Part shown: piece after piece, positions 15,019-24,319 of the stretch | How the letters are laid out: each line of letters begins with the position of its first letter | Position numbering within the stretch: the first letter of the stretch is position 1 | NCBI GenBank assembly: GCA_030054035.1 | Contig: JASGCS010000001.1 | Location: forward strand, 213,515 to 270,279 | Length of the DNA stretch: 56,765 nt | Reading direction: 5' to 3' | From: Candidatus Methylacidiphilales bacterium | GTDB taxonomy: Bacteria; Pseudomonadota; Gammaproteobacteria; JASGCS01 | Position numbers and translations under genes: made by a program | The notes under the pieces: model-generated | Databases searched by the model: none | Seen by the model: the letters and a program-made list of their open reading frames with translations, nothing else | What the model was told of the DNA's origin: nothing

Positions 15019-16287
15019 TTATTGCTCTATTGCAATGCTATCCGCCCCATAATAGGGGCGGAGTTGTTTGGGGAGTATGATCGCTTTTTCTGATTTAGAA
15101 AAATGATTTTCTAATATCGCAATAAGAGTTCTACCCAACGCTAATCCAGAGCCATTAAGCGTGTGACATAGTTCATTTTTATTTGTTTTAGTATTTTTAT
15201 ATCTCGCAAGCATTCTTCTCGCTTGAAAATCAGTGCAATTACTACAGCTAGAAATCTCACGATAGGTTTGTTGAGAAGGTAGCCATACTTCTATATCAAA
15301 TGTACTCGCTGCTGAAAACCCAGTGTCGGCAGAACAAAGATGAACGGTACGAAAAGGTAATTCTAGTTTCTCTAGGATAGATTCTGCTTGGGATACAAGT
15401 TTAGTGTGGTAGATGTCTGATTCTTCAGGTTTAGTAATGAGTACTAATTCTACTTTTTCAAATTGATGCTGCCTGATTAGACCATTTACATCTTTACCAT
15501 ACGACCCTGCTTCAGATCTAAAACAAGGACTGTAACTGACAAACAGCATAGGTAATTCTTTTTCTGAAATAATACTATCAGCCACAAGATTAGTAAGGGG
15601 CACTTCAGCAGTTGGGATGAGATAGCGAAGTGGTTGCTCATTGATGCAAAAGACATCTTGCTTGAACTTTGGTAATTGCCCAGTCCCAATGAGCGCTTGC
15701 TCATTAACGAGGAGTGGAATATTAATCTCCGTATACCCTGCTTGGATATGGGTATCAAGCATAAACTGAATGAGCGCTCTATTTAGCTTTGCTAAAGCGC
15801 CATGGAGCACAACAAACCGAGAGGATGAAATTTTTGCCGCTCTAGCAAAATCCATTGAAAGTGGAAATAAATCATCGTGGCTTGGGGTAATGTCTGAACG
15901 TGGAGTTCCCCAGGTACGCTTAACAATGTTATCTGTTTCACTTTTACCGTATGGCACATTATCATTAAGTACATTAGGGATGGTAAGCAAAAAATTGTGA
16001 TACTCTGATAATAATGATTTTTCTTTTACTTCGAGCTCAGCGATAGTTTTTTTTAAACTGGCTGATTCGTCAAGTAATGTAGTAGCATCCACTCCATTTT
16101 TTTTTGCTTCGCCGATTAGCTTAGCATTCTGATTCATGTTGCTTTGGTGCTGATTTAATGCTATAGTGAGATTCTTTCGTTCTAGTTCTAATTTAGATAT
16201 ATAGCCTTGGTCAATCTGATAGCCGCGCTTAGCTAAATTTTGCGCTACTTGCGCTAATTGATTTCTAATTTTTGCAACGTCTATCAT
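15019..16287 (-). CDS. serS: Seryl-tRNA synthetase
   Basis: This 422-residue class II synthetase charges tRNA-Ser, one copy of which is encoded 2 kb away. An N-terminal coiled-coil arm (about residues 28-100, heptad-like with SLKKTIAELEVKEKS) binds the long variable arm of tRNA-Ser. Motif 2 (CFRSEAGSYGKDVNGLIRQH) and motif 3 (LNGSGLALGRTLIAILENH) are intact. It is the last gene of ftsK-lolA-crcB-serS and overlaps crcB by 4 nt. A GC-rich hairpin lies in its last codons (15041-15062). Confidence 0.97.
   Translation of the reverse strand: MIDVAKIRNQLAQVAQNLAKRGYQIDQGYISKLELERKNLTIALNQHQSNMNQNAKLIGEAKKNGVDATTLLDESASLKKTIAELEVKEKSLLSEYHNFLLTIPNVLNDNVPYGKSETDNIVKRTWGTPRSDITPSHDDLFPLSMDFARAAKISSSRFVVLHGALAKLNRALIQFMLDTHIQAGYTEINIPLLVNEQALIGTGQLPKFKQDVFCINEQPLRYLIPTAEVPLTNLVADSIISEKELPMLFVSYSPCFRSEAGSYGKDVNGLIRQHQFEKVELVLITKPEESDIYHTKLVSQAESILEKLELPFRTVHLCSADTGFSAASTFDIEVWLPSQQTYREISSCSNCTDFQARRMLARYKNTKTNKNELCHTLNGSGLALGRTLIAILENHFSKSEKAIILPKQLRPYYGADSIAIEQ
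15041..15062. repeat. GC-rich 8-bp hairpin at the 3' end of serS
   Basis: TCCGCCCC (15041-15048) pairs perfectly with GGGGCGGA (15055-15062) over the loop ATAATA. It encodes part of the last residues of SerS (RPYYGAD). No T-run follows on either strand. It lies between the convergent serS and Bax-inhibitor-1 genes, whose stops are 5 nt apart, and might slow polymerase or protect mRNA ends. Confidence 0.5.
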
Positions 16288-16652
16288 AGCAACAAAAATC
16301 TCATTCCAATAAAAAAAGCCACTAAGCCGCCAAGCACAGACGTGAGAAGGTACGCAGTAGCATGCAAAATATTCGTGGAATAGAGTTGGTATAGTTCATA
16401 GCTAAAAGAAGAAAATGTAGTGAATCCACCTAAAAAACCGACCATCACTATAATTTTAATAGTTGGTTGAAGCTCAATATATTTTAAAGAAGTTCCTAGC
16501 GCCAACCCTGCGAGCATAGATCCAAGTATATTAACTGTTAACACCCCAATAGGAAAATTAAAAGTGGGTAAATAATTACACCACTGAGATACTTGATATC
16601 GCATTAGACAACCAAGACCACCAAAGATGAATATATAGAAACTTTCTTTCAT
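16284..16652 (-). CDS. crcB: Fluoride channel Fluc (CrcB)
   Basis: The 122-residue product has four membrane spans and the CrcB/Fluc signatures: GGLGCLMRY near the start, VNILGSMLAG in the second part and GFLGGFTTFSSFSYE, which holds the phenylalanine-lined pore. It exports fluoride as a dual-topology dimer. A crcB gene beside lolA and serS is seen in other proteobacteria. I see no fluoride riboswitch, and the gene is embedded in the operon (3 nt after lolA, 4-nt overlap with serS). Confidence 0.95.
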   Translation of the reverse strand: MKESFYIFIFGGLGCLMRYQVSQWCNYLPTFNFPIGVLTVNILGSMLAGLALGTSLKYIELQPTIKIIVMVGFLGGFTTFSSFSYELYQLYSTNILHATAYLLTSVLGGLVAFFIGMRFLLL

Positions 16653-16655
16653 AGA

Positions 16656-17282
16656 CTACCGCATATCATAGAGTTCAAGGTTTTTTGTGTGGGGGGGTAA
16701 AAACAAATCTTTTGGTAACATTTTATTTGTAACAATAGAGATGAAGTTTATCGCATGCTCACCACCTATACTATCTTTCCACGCTATCTGTTTTGGAAAT
16801 TCATTGAGATTAAATGTAACCAGCAATGACTCAAAAAGAGTTTCACTAGACGCAGGTATTAAAGTGAATTGTGCGTGCCCTTGATTGTCTTTATGATACG
16901 TTATTTTAGAAAATAATGACTGAAGTTTTTTTTGCGATACTGATTTTTGAGTTAAAATTGAAGTTGGGCCTAGATTCTCTTCGTTGATATTTTTTATAGT
17001 GAGATGGCCAAGAACTTTATCATAGATATAAAGTGCGTTATCGTAACTGAAAATGCTCATTTCATAAGGATAGGTATATTCCCATTTAAACTGGTCTGGA
17101 GAAACAAAATAAAATACCCCTCTTTGGATTTCTGACTGTGTATTATTGGTTTGCTGGGTAAATTGTGTTTGAAGTTTCGGAGTGTTGGAAAATTTGGTCA
17201 GTAATCGTACAAACTCGTCGATTGGTTCAGCGAATACAGTTGCAGTAAACATGCAACATATAATAATTAATTTGCGCATCAC
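16656..17282 (-). CDS. lolA: Outer-membrane lipoprotein carrier protein LolA
   Basis: The 208-residue product has a signal peptide (MMRKLIIICCMFTATVFA). It also has the LolA pattern of QTQFTQQ, then RGVFYFVSPDQFKWEYTYPYE and a Tyr-rich strand (LYIYDKVLGHLTIK). It ferries lipoproteins from LolCDE across the periplasm to LolB. The start overlaps the ftsK stop by 4 nt (ATGA), so translation is coupled. The ftsK-lolA order is conserved in proteobacteria. Confidence 0.95.
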   Translation of the reverse strand: MMRKLIIICCMFTATVFAEPIDEFVRLLTKFSNTPKLQTQFTQQTNNTQSEIQRGVFYFVSPDQFKWEYTYPYEMSIFSYDNALYIYDKVLGHLTIKNINEENLGPTSILTQKSVSQKKLQSLFSKITYHKDNQGHAQFTLIPASSETLFESLLVTFNLNEFPKQIAWKDSIGGEHAINFISIVTNKMLPKDLFLPPHTKNLELYDMR

Positions 17283-19552
17283 TCTGGTCCAATATACTCT
17301 CGTTTACCGTTTGATGAAAGTGGGGTTACTAATCCTTGTTTCTCCATTATATCAATCAATCTAGCCGCATGGTTATATCCTAATCGCAATCTTCGTTGTA
17401 GATATGAGACCGATACTCGTTTAGTTGTTTTAACAATTTCTAATGCCTCTTGATAATGGGCTTCTCCAAAATTTTCTGTCGAACCGGATGGTTGCTGGTC
17501 TCCTCCTTCTTCTGTCGATGGTAATACAACTTCGTAAGACATAGCCCCGCCTGTTAATTCCCGTAAGTAACCAACCACCGCCTCAACATCATTTTCACTC
17601 ACATATGGACCATGGATCCGTTCAGGTATTAAGTTTGCAGAACGCATAAAAAGCATATCGCCTTTTCCAAGTAGCTGTTCGGCTCCTCCTTGCTCAAGTA
17701 TAGTTCTTGAGTCTAACTTAGAAGAGACTTGAAATGCAATTCTTGATGGTATATTTGATTTGATCAACCCAGTAATAACATCCACAGTTGGTCTTTGTGT
17801 GGCTAAGATTAGATGGATGCCGCAAGCGCGAGCTTTTTGCGCTAAGCTAACAATATAACTTTCGGCTTTTTTTCCAACTTGATGCATCATATCAGCAAAC
17901 TCATCAATCACAAGCACGATATATGGTAGTGGCTCTTCGTCGCTCGAATTTTCTAGCGGACTTTCTTTTAATTTACTATTGTAACTTTTTATACTCTTAA
18001 CTTTATATAGTTCCATTTTTTTGTACCGTGATTCCATTTCCATTACGCACCAGCGCAGTGCAGAGAGCACTTGACCAGTATCTGTAATTACTGGGGTAAG
18101 TAAATGAGGTATCCCGTCGTACATACCCAACTCAATTCTTTTGGGATCAACTAGAATTAAGCGTAACTCACTCGAGGATCGCTTAAAAAGCATAGACAGC
18201 AACATACCATTTATCCCTACTGATTTTCCCGATCCTGTGGTTCCAGCAACTAATAGATGGGGCATTTCAGCTAAATCAGAAACCACTGGATTTCCACTAA
18301 TATCTTTACCTAACGCTAAAGGTAACAATGCATTACTATTTTGGTAACATTCCGATGCAAGAAGTTCAGACAAATAAACCGATTGTCTAGTAGGATTGGG
18401 TACTTCTAGTCCAATTACAGATTTTCCAGGAATAACTTCTAAAACACGGATACTTGAAACCGATAGTGAGCGGGCTAAATCTCGTTCTAAGCCTGTGATC
18501 TTACTTGCCTTAATGCCAGCACCTAAGTCTAATTCAAATAGAGTGATGACTGGGCCAGATTTTAAAGCCACAACAGTCGCTTCTACACCAAATTCTTTTA
18601 GTTTCATTTCAACCAACCGTGAAAATTTTTCAAGCATAACTTGATTTTGTTGCACTTTAATATTATCTCCACCATGAATCAATGTTATTGGCGGGACTAA
18701 GAACTTTGGTTTTTCTTGATCCGTCGCCATAAAGCTTTTCTCTAAGACTAATGTTTTTTGTATTGGTATGGATTGAGCTTGAGGGGTGGCAGGTTGATTG
18801 ATTGATTGCGGATGTGATTGTTCGGTATTTGGAATTGGGGCTGGCTCAGGTTCAACATAAGTAAATGGCTCACGAAATGTTTGAGTCTCAGGGTAATCAT
18901 TAGGAATTGTTTGTTTTTGATATCGTTGAAGTAATATTGTATATAAACGAATTAGGTGATGCCCGACAAAATACGTAAGTTTTGAAAATGACATGGCACT
19001 ATATAACATAGCTGAGGTTATCGCCAGAAAGTAGAGTAGCGCAGTTGCGCCGAGTTCATTAAACATTGCTATACTAACCTTGGCGACAAAAAGACCCACT
19101 ACTCCACCACTTTCATTTGGCAGATAGTCGGGCATAGTTTTTACATGCATCGCCGCAAGCGCACTTAGACAAAAAATTGTTATTGCGCCAGTGGCAAGTT
19201 GAAACCATAGCGATTTTGCAAAAGTTAGGTCGTATTTCTGTTCAACGCGACTTAGATATTCTTTTTGCAATCCACCTCGTAATTTACCCACCCCGATCAA
19301 TCCAAACAAAATCACCCAGCCCCAGGCAAAAAAACCAAAAGAGAAGTAAAGCGCGTGAGACAGGGATGCTCCGATTTTGCCAAAAACATTGCTAACTGAT
19401 CTTTCCCCGGTTGTGGTAAGCCAGTTTGAATCGCAAGGAGAGAACGAAAATAGGCTAATTGCTAATACTATCACCATTCCAAGTATGCCTATAGCTACAA
19501 TTTCATTTATAACTGTTCTAATAGTCTGTTCTTCAAAATTATTATTTTGCAT
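17279..19552 (-). CDS. ftsK: DNA translocase FtsK
   Basis: The 757-residue product has four to five N-terminal membrane spans (about 20-190), a short Pro/Gln-rich linker (about 215-265) and the motor domain. Walker A is GTTGSGKSVG, Walker B lies in PYIVLVIDEFADM, and LATQRPTVDVITGLIKSNIP is the typical sensor region. The C-terminal winged-helix gamma domain (about 690-757, ALEIVKTTKRVSVSYLQRR) recognises KOPS-like DNA. It moves chromosome ends at the division septum. The linker is short compared with E. coli FtsK, as in most bacteria. The gene is transcribed divergently from the Pfp-Adk fusion 65 nt away. Confidence 0.97.
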   Translation of the reverse strand: MQNNNFEEQTIRTVINEIVAIGILGMVIVLAISLFSFSPCDSNWLTTTGERSVSNVFGKIGASLSHALYFSFGFFAWGWVILFGLIGVGKLRGGLQKEYLSRVEQKYDLTFAKSLWFQLATGAITIFCLSALAAMHVKTMPDYLPNESGGVVGLFVAKVSIAMFNELGATALLYFLAITSAMLYSAMSFSKLTYFVGHHLIRLYTILLQRYQKQTIPNDYPETQTFREPFTYVEPEPAPIPNTEQSHPQSINQPATPQAQSIPIQKTLVLEKSFMATDQEKPKFLVPPITLIHGGDNIKVQQNQVMLEKFSRLVEMKLKEFGVEATVVALKSGPVITLFELDLGAGIKASKITGLERDLARSLSVSSIRVLEVIPGKSVIGLEVPNPTRQSVYLSELLASECYQNSNALLPLALGKDISGNPVVSDLAEMPHLLVAGTTGSGKSVGINGMLLSMLFKRSSSELRLILVDPKRIELGMYDGIPHLLTPVITDTGQVLSALRWCVMEMESRYKKMELYKVKSIKSYNSKLKESPLENSSDEEPLPYIVLVIDEFADMMHQVGKKAESYIVSLAQKARACGIHLILATQRPTVDVITGLIKSNIPSRIAFQVSSKLDSRTILEQGGAEQLLGKGDMLFMRSANLIPERIHGPYVSENDVEAVVGYLRELTGGAMSYEVVLPSTEEGGDQQPSGSTENFGEAHYQEALEIVKTTKRVSVSYLQRRLRLGYNHAARLIDIMEKQGLVTPLSSNGKREYIGPE

Positions 19553-19575
19553 GGTAAATCGACACTCTATCTGCT

Positions 19576-19583
19576 ATTATACT
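19576..19583. promoter_or_regulatory. Back-to-back -10 boxes between ftsK and the Pfp-Adk gene
   Basis: TATAAT on the minus strand (19581-19576, ftsK) overlaps TATACT on the plus strand (19578-19583, fusion gene). The overlap means the two promoters probably compete. Their -35 hexamers are poor by eye. Confidence 0.35.
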
Positions 19584-19617
19584 ATTAGCTGGATACCTAG
19601 CTTAGGAACTTGCATTC

Positions 19618-21522
19618 ATGAAAAAAAACTTATTTTATGCCCAATCTGGAGGAGTAACATCTGTAATTAACGCAACTGCAGAAGCAGTTATCCTTCAAGC
19701 CCGTAAAGAAAAAAACATTGCGTCAATTTACTGTGGGCAATATGGTATTTTAGGTGCGCTTGACGAACAACTCGTCGATGTTACAAAAACACCAGAAAAG
19801 GTCATTAAAAGACTCAGCAATAACCCTGGGGGGGTATTTGGCTCATGCCGATTTAAATTAATAGACCCAAGTAAAAATGAAAAGTCTTTTGATCGATTGC
19901 TCACAGTTTTTGATGCTCATAATATTGGGTATTTTCTTTATAACGGTGGCGGAGATAGCGCGGATACAAGTTTTAAAATTGAGCAGGCTGCTAAGTTAAG
20001 AAACTATCCGTTGAAGGTGGGGCATATTCCAAAAACTATTGATAACGATTTACCATTTACTGATTGTTCACCTGGGTTCGCATCAGTTGCAAAATACATT
20101 GCAGTAAGCACACAAGAAACTTCACTAGATCTAGCATCAATGCATAAAAGCTCAACTAAGGTTTTTATTCTTGAAGTCATGGGTAGAAACGCTGGTTGGA
20201 TTGCTGCAAGTGCTGGATTGGCGCAAACCAAACAACTTAATGTCCCATTACTAATTCTATTTCCTGAAATACCATTCAATCAAAGTTCTTTTCTCAACGC
20301 AGTATCAGAAAAAATTAAAGAATTTGGATATGTATCTGTAGTGGTATCTGAAGGGGTACGCGACGATCAAGGAAAATTCGTAAGCACGCATTTATCAAAG
20401 GATGCGTTTGGTCATCATCAGCTTGGTGGAGCAGGTAACTTTATTGAACAATTAATTGAAAGTAAATTGCACCTTAAATGCCACACCGCTATTGCTGATT
20501 ACCTGCAAAGATCAGCCAGGCATGTTGCCTCAAATATTGATTTGATCCATGCAAAAGCACTAGGTCAAGAGGCTGTCCGTATGGTTTGCCAAGGAATTTC
20601 TGGAAAAATGCCAATTATCGTCAGAAAAAGTAATACTCCATACCGTTGGGGCGTTAGCAGTGTACACCTATCCAAAATTGCTAATCAAGAAAAAAAGATG
20701 CCTCTTACATTTATATCTAGCGATGGGTTTACTATCACCAATCAATGCAGAAAATACTTGAGCCCTTTGATACAAGGAGAGGCTTTTAGTCATTTTAAAG
20801 ATGGCGTCGGTGATTATCAACAATTTTTATTTCCTAAAGTTAAGAAAAAATTAATCCGAAATCGTGGCTATAAAATATTACTGCTTGGACCTCCTGGTGC
20901 TGGTAAAGGAACACAGGGAGATCTGCTTTGTCAAACCTTAAAGATAGTTAAGGTTTCATGCGGTGATATTCTAAGAAAAGAATCACGAAGTGGCAGTGAA
21001 TTAGGAAAAAACTTAAGTGCGATTATGGCATCAGGAGCGCTGGTACCAGACTCTCTTATTATTGAAATTATGAACAAAGAGCTAAAACAAAAGCAGTATG
21101 ATGATGGGTATCTTCTTGACGGTTTTCCTAGGACTGTCGGACAGGCACAAGCACTCCATAGCACTGTCTGTGTGTTAGACGCAGTGATTGAAATTAATAT
21201 AAGTGACGCAACGCTTCATAGCAGACTAGAAGGAAGATGGATTCACTCACCTTCAGGAAGAACATACCACACAACCTTTAATCCACCAAAAATACCCTTT
21301 ACTGATGATATTACAGGTGAGCCACTCTCCCAACGGGTAGATGACACACCAGAGACAATTAAAAAAAGATTAGAAGTATATTATCAGGAAACTCAACCAC
21401 TCTCAAAATATTACAAATCTTTATGTAAAGATCATGGAACTAAATATTTAGTCATAAATGGCGATCAATCTATTAATCAGATACTAAAAAAAATAACTAC
21501 TTTTCTTATTGAGAAATTATAA
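19618..21522 (+). CDS. Fused PPi-type 6-phosphofructokinase and adenylate kinase
   Basis: One uninterrupted 634-residue frame encodes two enzymes. Residues 1 to about 405 are a phosphofructokinase. GGGDS (110-114) has Asp where ATP enzymes have Gly, and PKTIDND (138-144) has Lys where they have Gly; both changes are marks of pyrophosphate-dependent enzymes. MGRNAGW (188-194) binds fructose-6-phosphate. Residues 419-634 are a full-length adenylate kinase with P-loop GPPGAGKGT (424-432), DGFPRT (501-506), a LID segment (GRWIHSPSGRTYH) and QRVDDTPETIKKRL. The linker is only about 12 residues (VKKKLIRNRG). The first part would phosphorylate fructose-6-phosphate reversibly with PPi, and the second would interconvert AMP, ADP and ATP. 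It may be the only adk of the genome, which cannot be checked here. Confidence 0.93.
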   Translation: MKKNLFYAQSGGVTSVINATAEAVILQARKEKNIASIYCGQYGILGALDEQLVDVTKTPEKVIKRLSNNPGGVFGSCRFKLIDPSKNEKSFDRLLTVFDAHNIGYFLYNGGGDSADTSFKIEQAAKLRNYPLKVGHIPKTIDNDLPFTDCSPGFASVAKYIAVSTQETSLDLASMHKSSTKVFILEVMGRNAGWIAASAGLAQTKQLNVPLLILFPEIPFNQSSFLNAVSEKIKEFGYVSVVVSEGVRDDQGKFVSTHLSKDAFGHHQLGGAGNFIEQLIESKLHLKCHTAIADYLQRSARHVASNIDLIHAKALGQEAVRMVCQGISGKMPIIVRKSNTPYRWGVSSVHLSKIANQEKKMPLTFISSDGFTITNQCRKYLSPLIQGEAFSHFKDGVGDYQQFLFPKVKKKLIRNRGYKILLLGPPGAGKGTQGDLLCQTLKIVKVSCGDILRKESRSGSELGKNLSAIMASGALVPDSLIIEIMNKELKQKQYDDGYLLDGFPRTVGQAQALHSTVCVLDAVIEINISDATLHSRLEGRWIHSPSGRTYHTTFNPPKIPFTDDITGEPLSQRVDDTPETIKKRLEVYYQETQPLSKYYKSLCKDHGTKYLVINGDQSINQILKKITTFLIEKL

Positions 21523-21534
21523 ATTATTGGGCAG

Positions 21535-22605
21535 TCAAAATCTTGAGACTATCTGATGATACTCAGGCTCTACCACTGCAATACGATTTTTATAGTCATA
21601 TTGATCGATTATGGCAGTGTCTTTTAAGCCATTTCCAGTTAATGTGCAGACTACTGTTGCGCCCTTTTTTATCACGCCTCGTTTATATGATTCAATAACG
21701 CCTGCTATACTGATCGCAGAAGCTGGTTCACAAAAAATCCCTTCAGATTCTGAAAGATATTTTAAGGCTGCAATTAGCTCTTGGTCTGTTTGAGATCCAA
21801 ACCATCCATTTGATTGAGAGACAGCGTCTTTTGCCAATTGCCAAGACTGTGGATTTCCAATTCTAATTGCAGTTGCGATAGTTTCAGGGCTTTCAACAAT
21901 AGCTCCATGAATAAATGGAGCTGCTCCGCTAGCCTGGTAACCAACCATACGAGGTAAACTGTCTGATAAACCGATTTGTTTAGCTTGAACATACCCTTTC
22001 CAGTAAGCTGAAATATTGCCGGCGTTACCGACAGGAAGCACATGGTATTCTGGTGCTCGGCCCAATGAAGTAGTGATTTCAAAAGAAGCGGTTTTTTGAC
22101 CTTCGAGACGCATAGGGTTAACAGAGTTTACTAATGCAATATCATCTCGTTCACTTGAAATTTCCTTAACGAGCTGCATTCCTTGATCAAAGTTACCTTT
22201 TATTTGAATGATAGTTGCCCCATACATAATGGCTTGCGCTAATTTCCCAGATGCAATTTTACCCTCAGGTATGAGCACTACACATGCCAACCCAGCTCTT
22301 GCTGCGTAGGCTGCTGCTGCTGCTGAAGTATTGCCAGTAGATGCACAGAGAAGAGTTTTGGCGCCGTTATGCAACGCTTCTGTAACTGCAACGGCCATGC
22401 CTCGGTCCTTGAATGAGCCTGTTGGATTTAGACCTTCAAATTTTACATATAACTCAAGGTCGAGTTCGTGCTTTTGACAAAACTGTTCAAGGTGGATTAA
22501 TGGGGTGTTACCCTCTCCAAGCCCGATAGCTTTTGCTTGAGGAGGCAGTCCAAGGTATTCCCGCCACCGTATAACTACACCATCTTGAGGAATTTCAATT
22601 CTCAT
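21535..22605 (-). CDS. thrC: Threonine synthase
   Basis: The 356-residue product is a fold-type II PLP enzyme of the short threonine synthase class. The PLP lysine is in NPTGSFKDRGM, the phosphate-binding loop is in ASTGNTSAAAAAYAARAG, and GEGNTPL lies near the start. It makes threonine from O-phosphohomoserine. The start overlaps the hom stop by 4 nt, so hom-thrC is one transcriptional and translational unit. The stop lies 12 nt from that of the convergent Pfp-Adk gene. Confidence 0.96.
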   Translation of the reverse strand: MRIEIPQDGVVIRWREYLGLPPQAKAIGLGEGNTPLIHLEQFCQKHELDLELYVKFEGLNPTGSFKDRGMAVAVTEALHNGAKTLLCASTGNTSAAAAAYAARAGLACVVLIPEGKIASGKLAQAIMYGATIIQIKGNFDQGMQLVKEISSERDDIALVNSVNPMRLEGQKTASFEITTSLGRAPEYHVLPVGNAGNISAYWKGYVQAKQIGLSDSLPRMVGYQASGAAPFIHGAIVESPETIATAIRIGNPQSWQLAKDAVSQSNGWFGSQTDQELIAALKYLSESEGIFCEPASAISIAGVIESYKRGVIKKGATVVCTLTGNGLKDTAIIDQYDYKNRIAVVEPEYHQIVSRF

Positions 22606-23909
22606 TGTATTTTATATATTGGATATTTTACTACTCGCTGCGTTACGATAGATAACTTTTCTAATTTTATTACAATTTCATTTAATTGTTTATGTGAAAT
22701 GCACTCTGTGATCAATATTATAGGCACGCTGAAAACCCCCTGATCATTTAGGCACGCATACTGATGATTTTGTGTAATAGAATCAATATTAATAGACTCT
22801 GAAGCAAATAAATTGGTAACTTGGGTTAAACTTCCAGGCTGATCAAACACTTGTAATCGTATAAACCAAGGTGCATTTATATTATCATTTGCATGATTAC
22901 TAAGCTGGGGCAAAAGATTTCTACTGGATATTCTGGCATCGCTGACTAACTCTTTTGCTAAGGAGACACAATCTGCGACCACTGAAGCGGCGGTTGGAAA
23001 ACTGCCGGCCCCAGAACCAGCAAAAAATAAAGTTCCGCAAAAATTACCTGAGACCTCCACGCCGTTCATTGGTCCTGGTAATTGTCCTAGCATAGAAGAT
23101 GAATCTACAAATGTAGGCTCAACACGTATTGAAAGCTCGCCATTAACATAAAAACATTTGGCAAGTAACTTAAGTTGATACCCATATTGTTGGCCATATT
23201 GTATATCTTGGATATCAACTTCAGTAATACCGACCCTACTACAGCTTTCAAATGGAATAAGAACATCGTGGGTGAGCATAACCAAAATTAACATTTTATG
23301 CAAGGTATCAGATCCATCAACATCCAAAACAGGATTTGCTTCAGCAAAACCGTTTTTTTTTGCTAAGGCAAGTGCTTGGTCAAATGTAATAGTTGTATCG
23401 CGCATGGTGTTTAAAATAAAATTACATGTGCCGTTAAGCACACCTACAATACTAGATATCGTGTTCACAGAAAGTGATCTTTGTAGAATTTCAATTATTG
23501 GTATCGCACCCGCAACTGCGGCTTCAAATTTTATGACGGTCTGGTGTGTGCGGGCGAGAGCAAATAAAGAATGGCCATTCATTGCGATCAACGCTTTATT
23601 GGCCGTTACGACTGGTTTACCCAAAAGTAATGCTTGAGTAACAATACGGTTTGCTTCGCTCGTCCCTCCGATTAGCTCTACCACAATATTTACATTTGGA
23701 TGGTTAATTACTGAATCTACATCCTGATAAAAATCAATAGTATCAAGCTCAGGAAAAGGATTGATCTGTTGCTTACGGGCTAATGCTACCACCCGAACAG
23801 GCAAACCCACCAATCGGGTAATTTTCTCTTGTTGTTTCAAGAGCATAGCAACAGTCCCACTACCTACCACTCCGTACCCAATCACACCAATTCCTATAAA
23901 ATTCTTCAT
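22602..23909 (-). CDS. hom: Homoserine dehydrogenase
   Basis: The 435-residue product has an N-terminal NAD(P)-binding motif (GVIGYGVVGSGTVAML), the catalytic centre with VTANKALIA and GVLNGTCNFILNTM, and a C-terminal ACT domain (from about 350, QVFDQPGSLTQVTNLF) for feedback control by threonine. It reduces aspartate semialdehyde to homoserine. It is monofunctional, unlike ThrA. TACAAT lies 8 nt before the ATG, suggesting a very short leader, and a divergent gene begins 32 nt away. Confidence 0.96.
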   Translation of the reverse strand: MKNFIGIGVIGYGVVGSGTVAMLLKQQEKITRLVGLPVRVVALARKQQINPFPELDTIDFYQDVDSVINHPNVNIVVELIGGTSEANRIVTQALLLGKPVVTANKALIAMNGHSLFALARTHQTVIKFEAAVAGAIPIIEILQRSLSVNTISSIVGVLNGTCNFILNTMRDTTITFDQALALAKKNGFAEANPVLDVDGSDTLHKMLILVMLTHDVLIPFESCSRVGITEVDIQDIQYGQQYGYQLKLLAKCFYVNGELSIRVEPTFVDSSSMLGQLPGPMNGVEVSGNFCGTLFFAGSGAGSFPTAASVVADCVSLAKELVSDARISSRNLLPQLSNHANDNINAPWFIRLQVFDQPGSLTQVTNLFASESINIDSITQNHQYACLNDQGVFSVPIILITECISHKQLNEIVIKLEKLSIVTQRVVKYPIYKIQ

Positions 23910-23941
23910 ACTATAATATTGTATGAAGACTATTTTATACT

Positions 23942-24319
23942 ATGCAACTACTTAATCAACCCAATCTATCACAAACAATTAAACGCTATCGAAAAGGTGA
24001 AGTCGAACTTCGATCGGGAAGAGTTTTAACACATCCATTTTTATTGACTTCAGAAGATTTGGTATTGTTACCTGAACTAAGTGAAATGCAACTATTTAGC
24101 ATCACCCAAGGCACTGCGGTAATAGATCAACTTCTATTATTACAGCATTCAATAGTAGTGCTGGGTTGCTCGAGTGAGCCTCAAGAAAGTTTTGAATTAA
24201 AAAATTATCTTGAACAACGCTCGTTAAGCTTTGAGTGCATGAAAGCAGACGCAGCTTGTCGCACCCATCTTGTGCTTATGAGCGAGAATAGAAAAGTACA
24301 GTTACTTTTATTTCCCTAA
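23942..24319 (+). CDS. Mth938/DUF498-domain protein
   Basis: The 125-residue product matches the small Mth938-like fold. It opens with IKRYRKGEVELRSGRVLTHP, then LTSEDLVLLPEL, the core strand SIVVLGCSSEP and a C-terminal ACRTHLVLMSENRKVQLLLF. The bacterial role is not established; a mitochondrial relative (NDUFAF3) helps assemble complex I. In betaproteobacteria it is often next to hom-thrC, as here, but divergently placed. Its last bases overlap the nlpD stop (CTAA at 24316-24319). Confidence 0.85.
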   Translation: MQLLNQPNLSQTIKRYRKGEVELRSGRVLTHPFLLTSEDLVLLPELSEMQLFSITQGTAVIDQLLLLQHSIVVLGCSSEPQESFELKNYLEQRSLSFECMKADAACRTHLVLMSENRKVQLLLFP

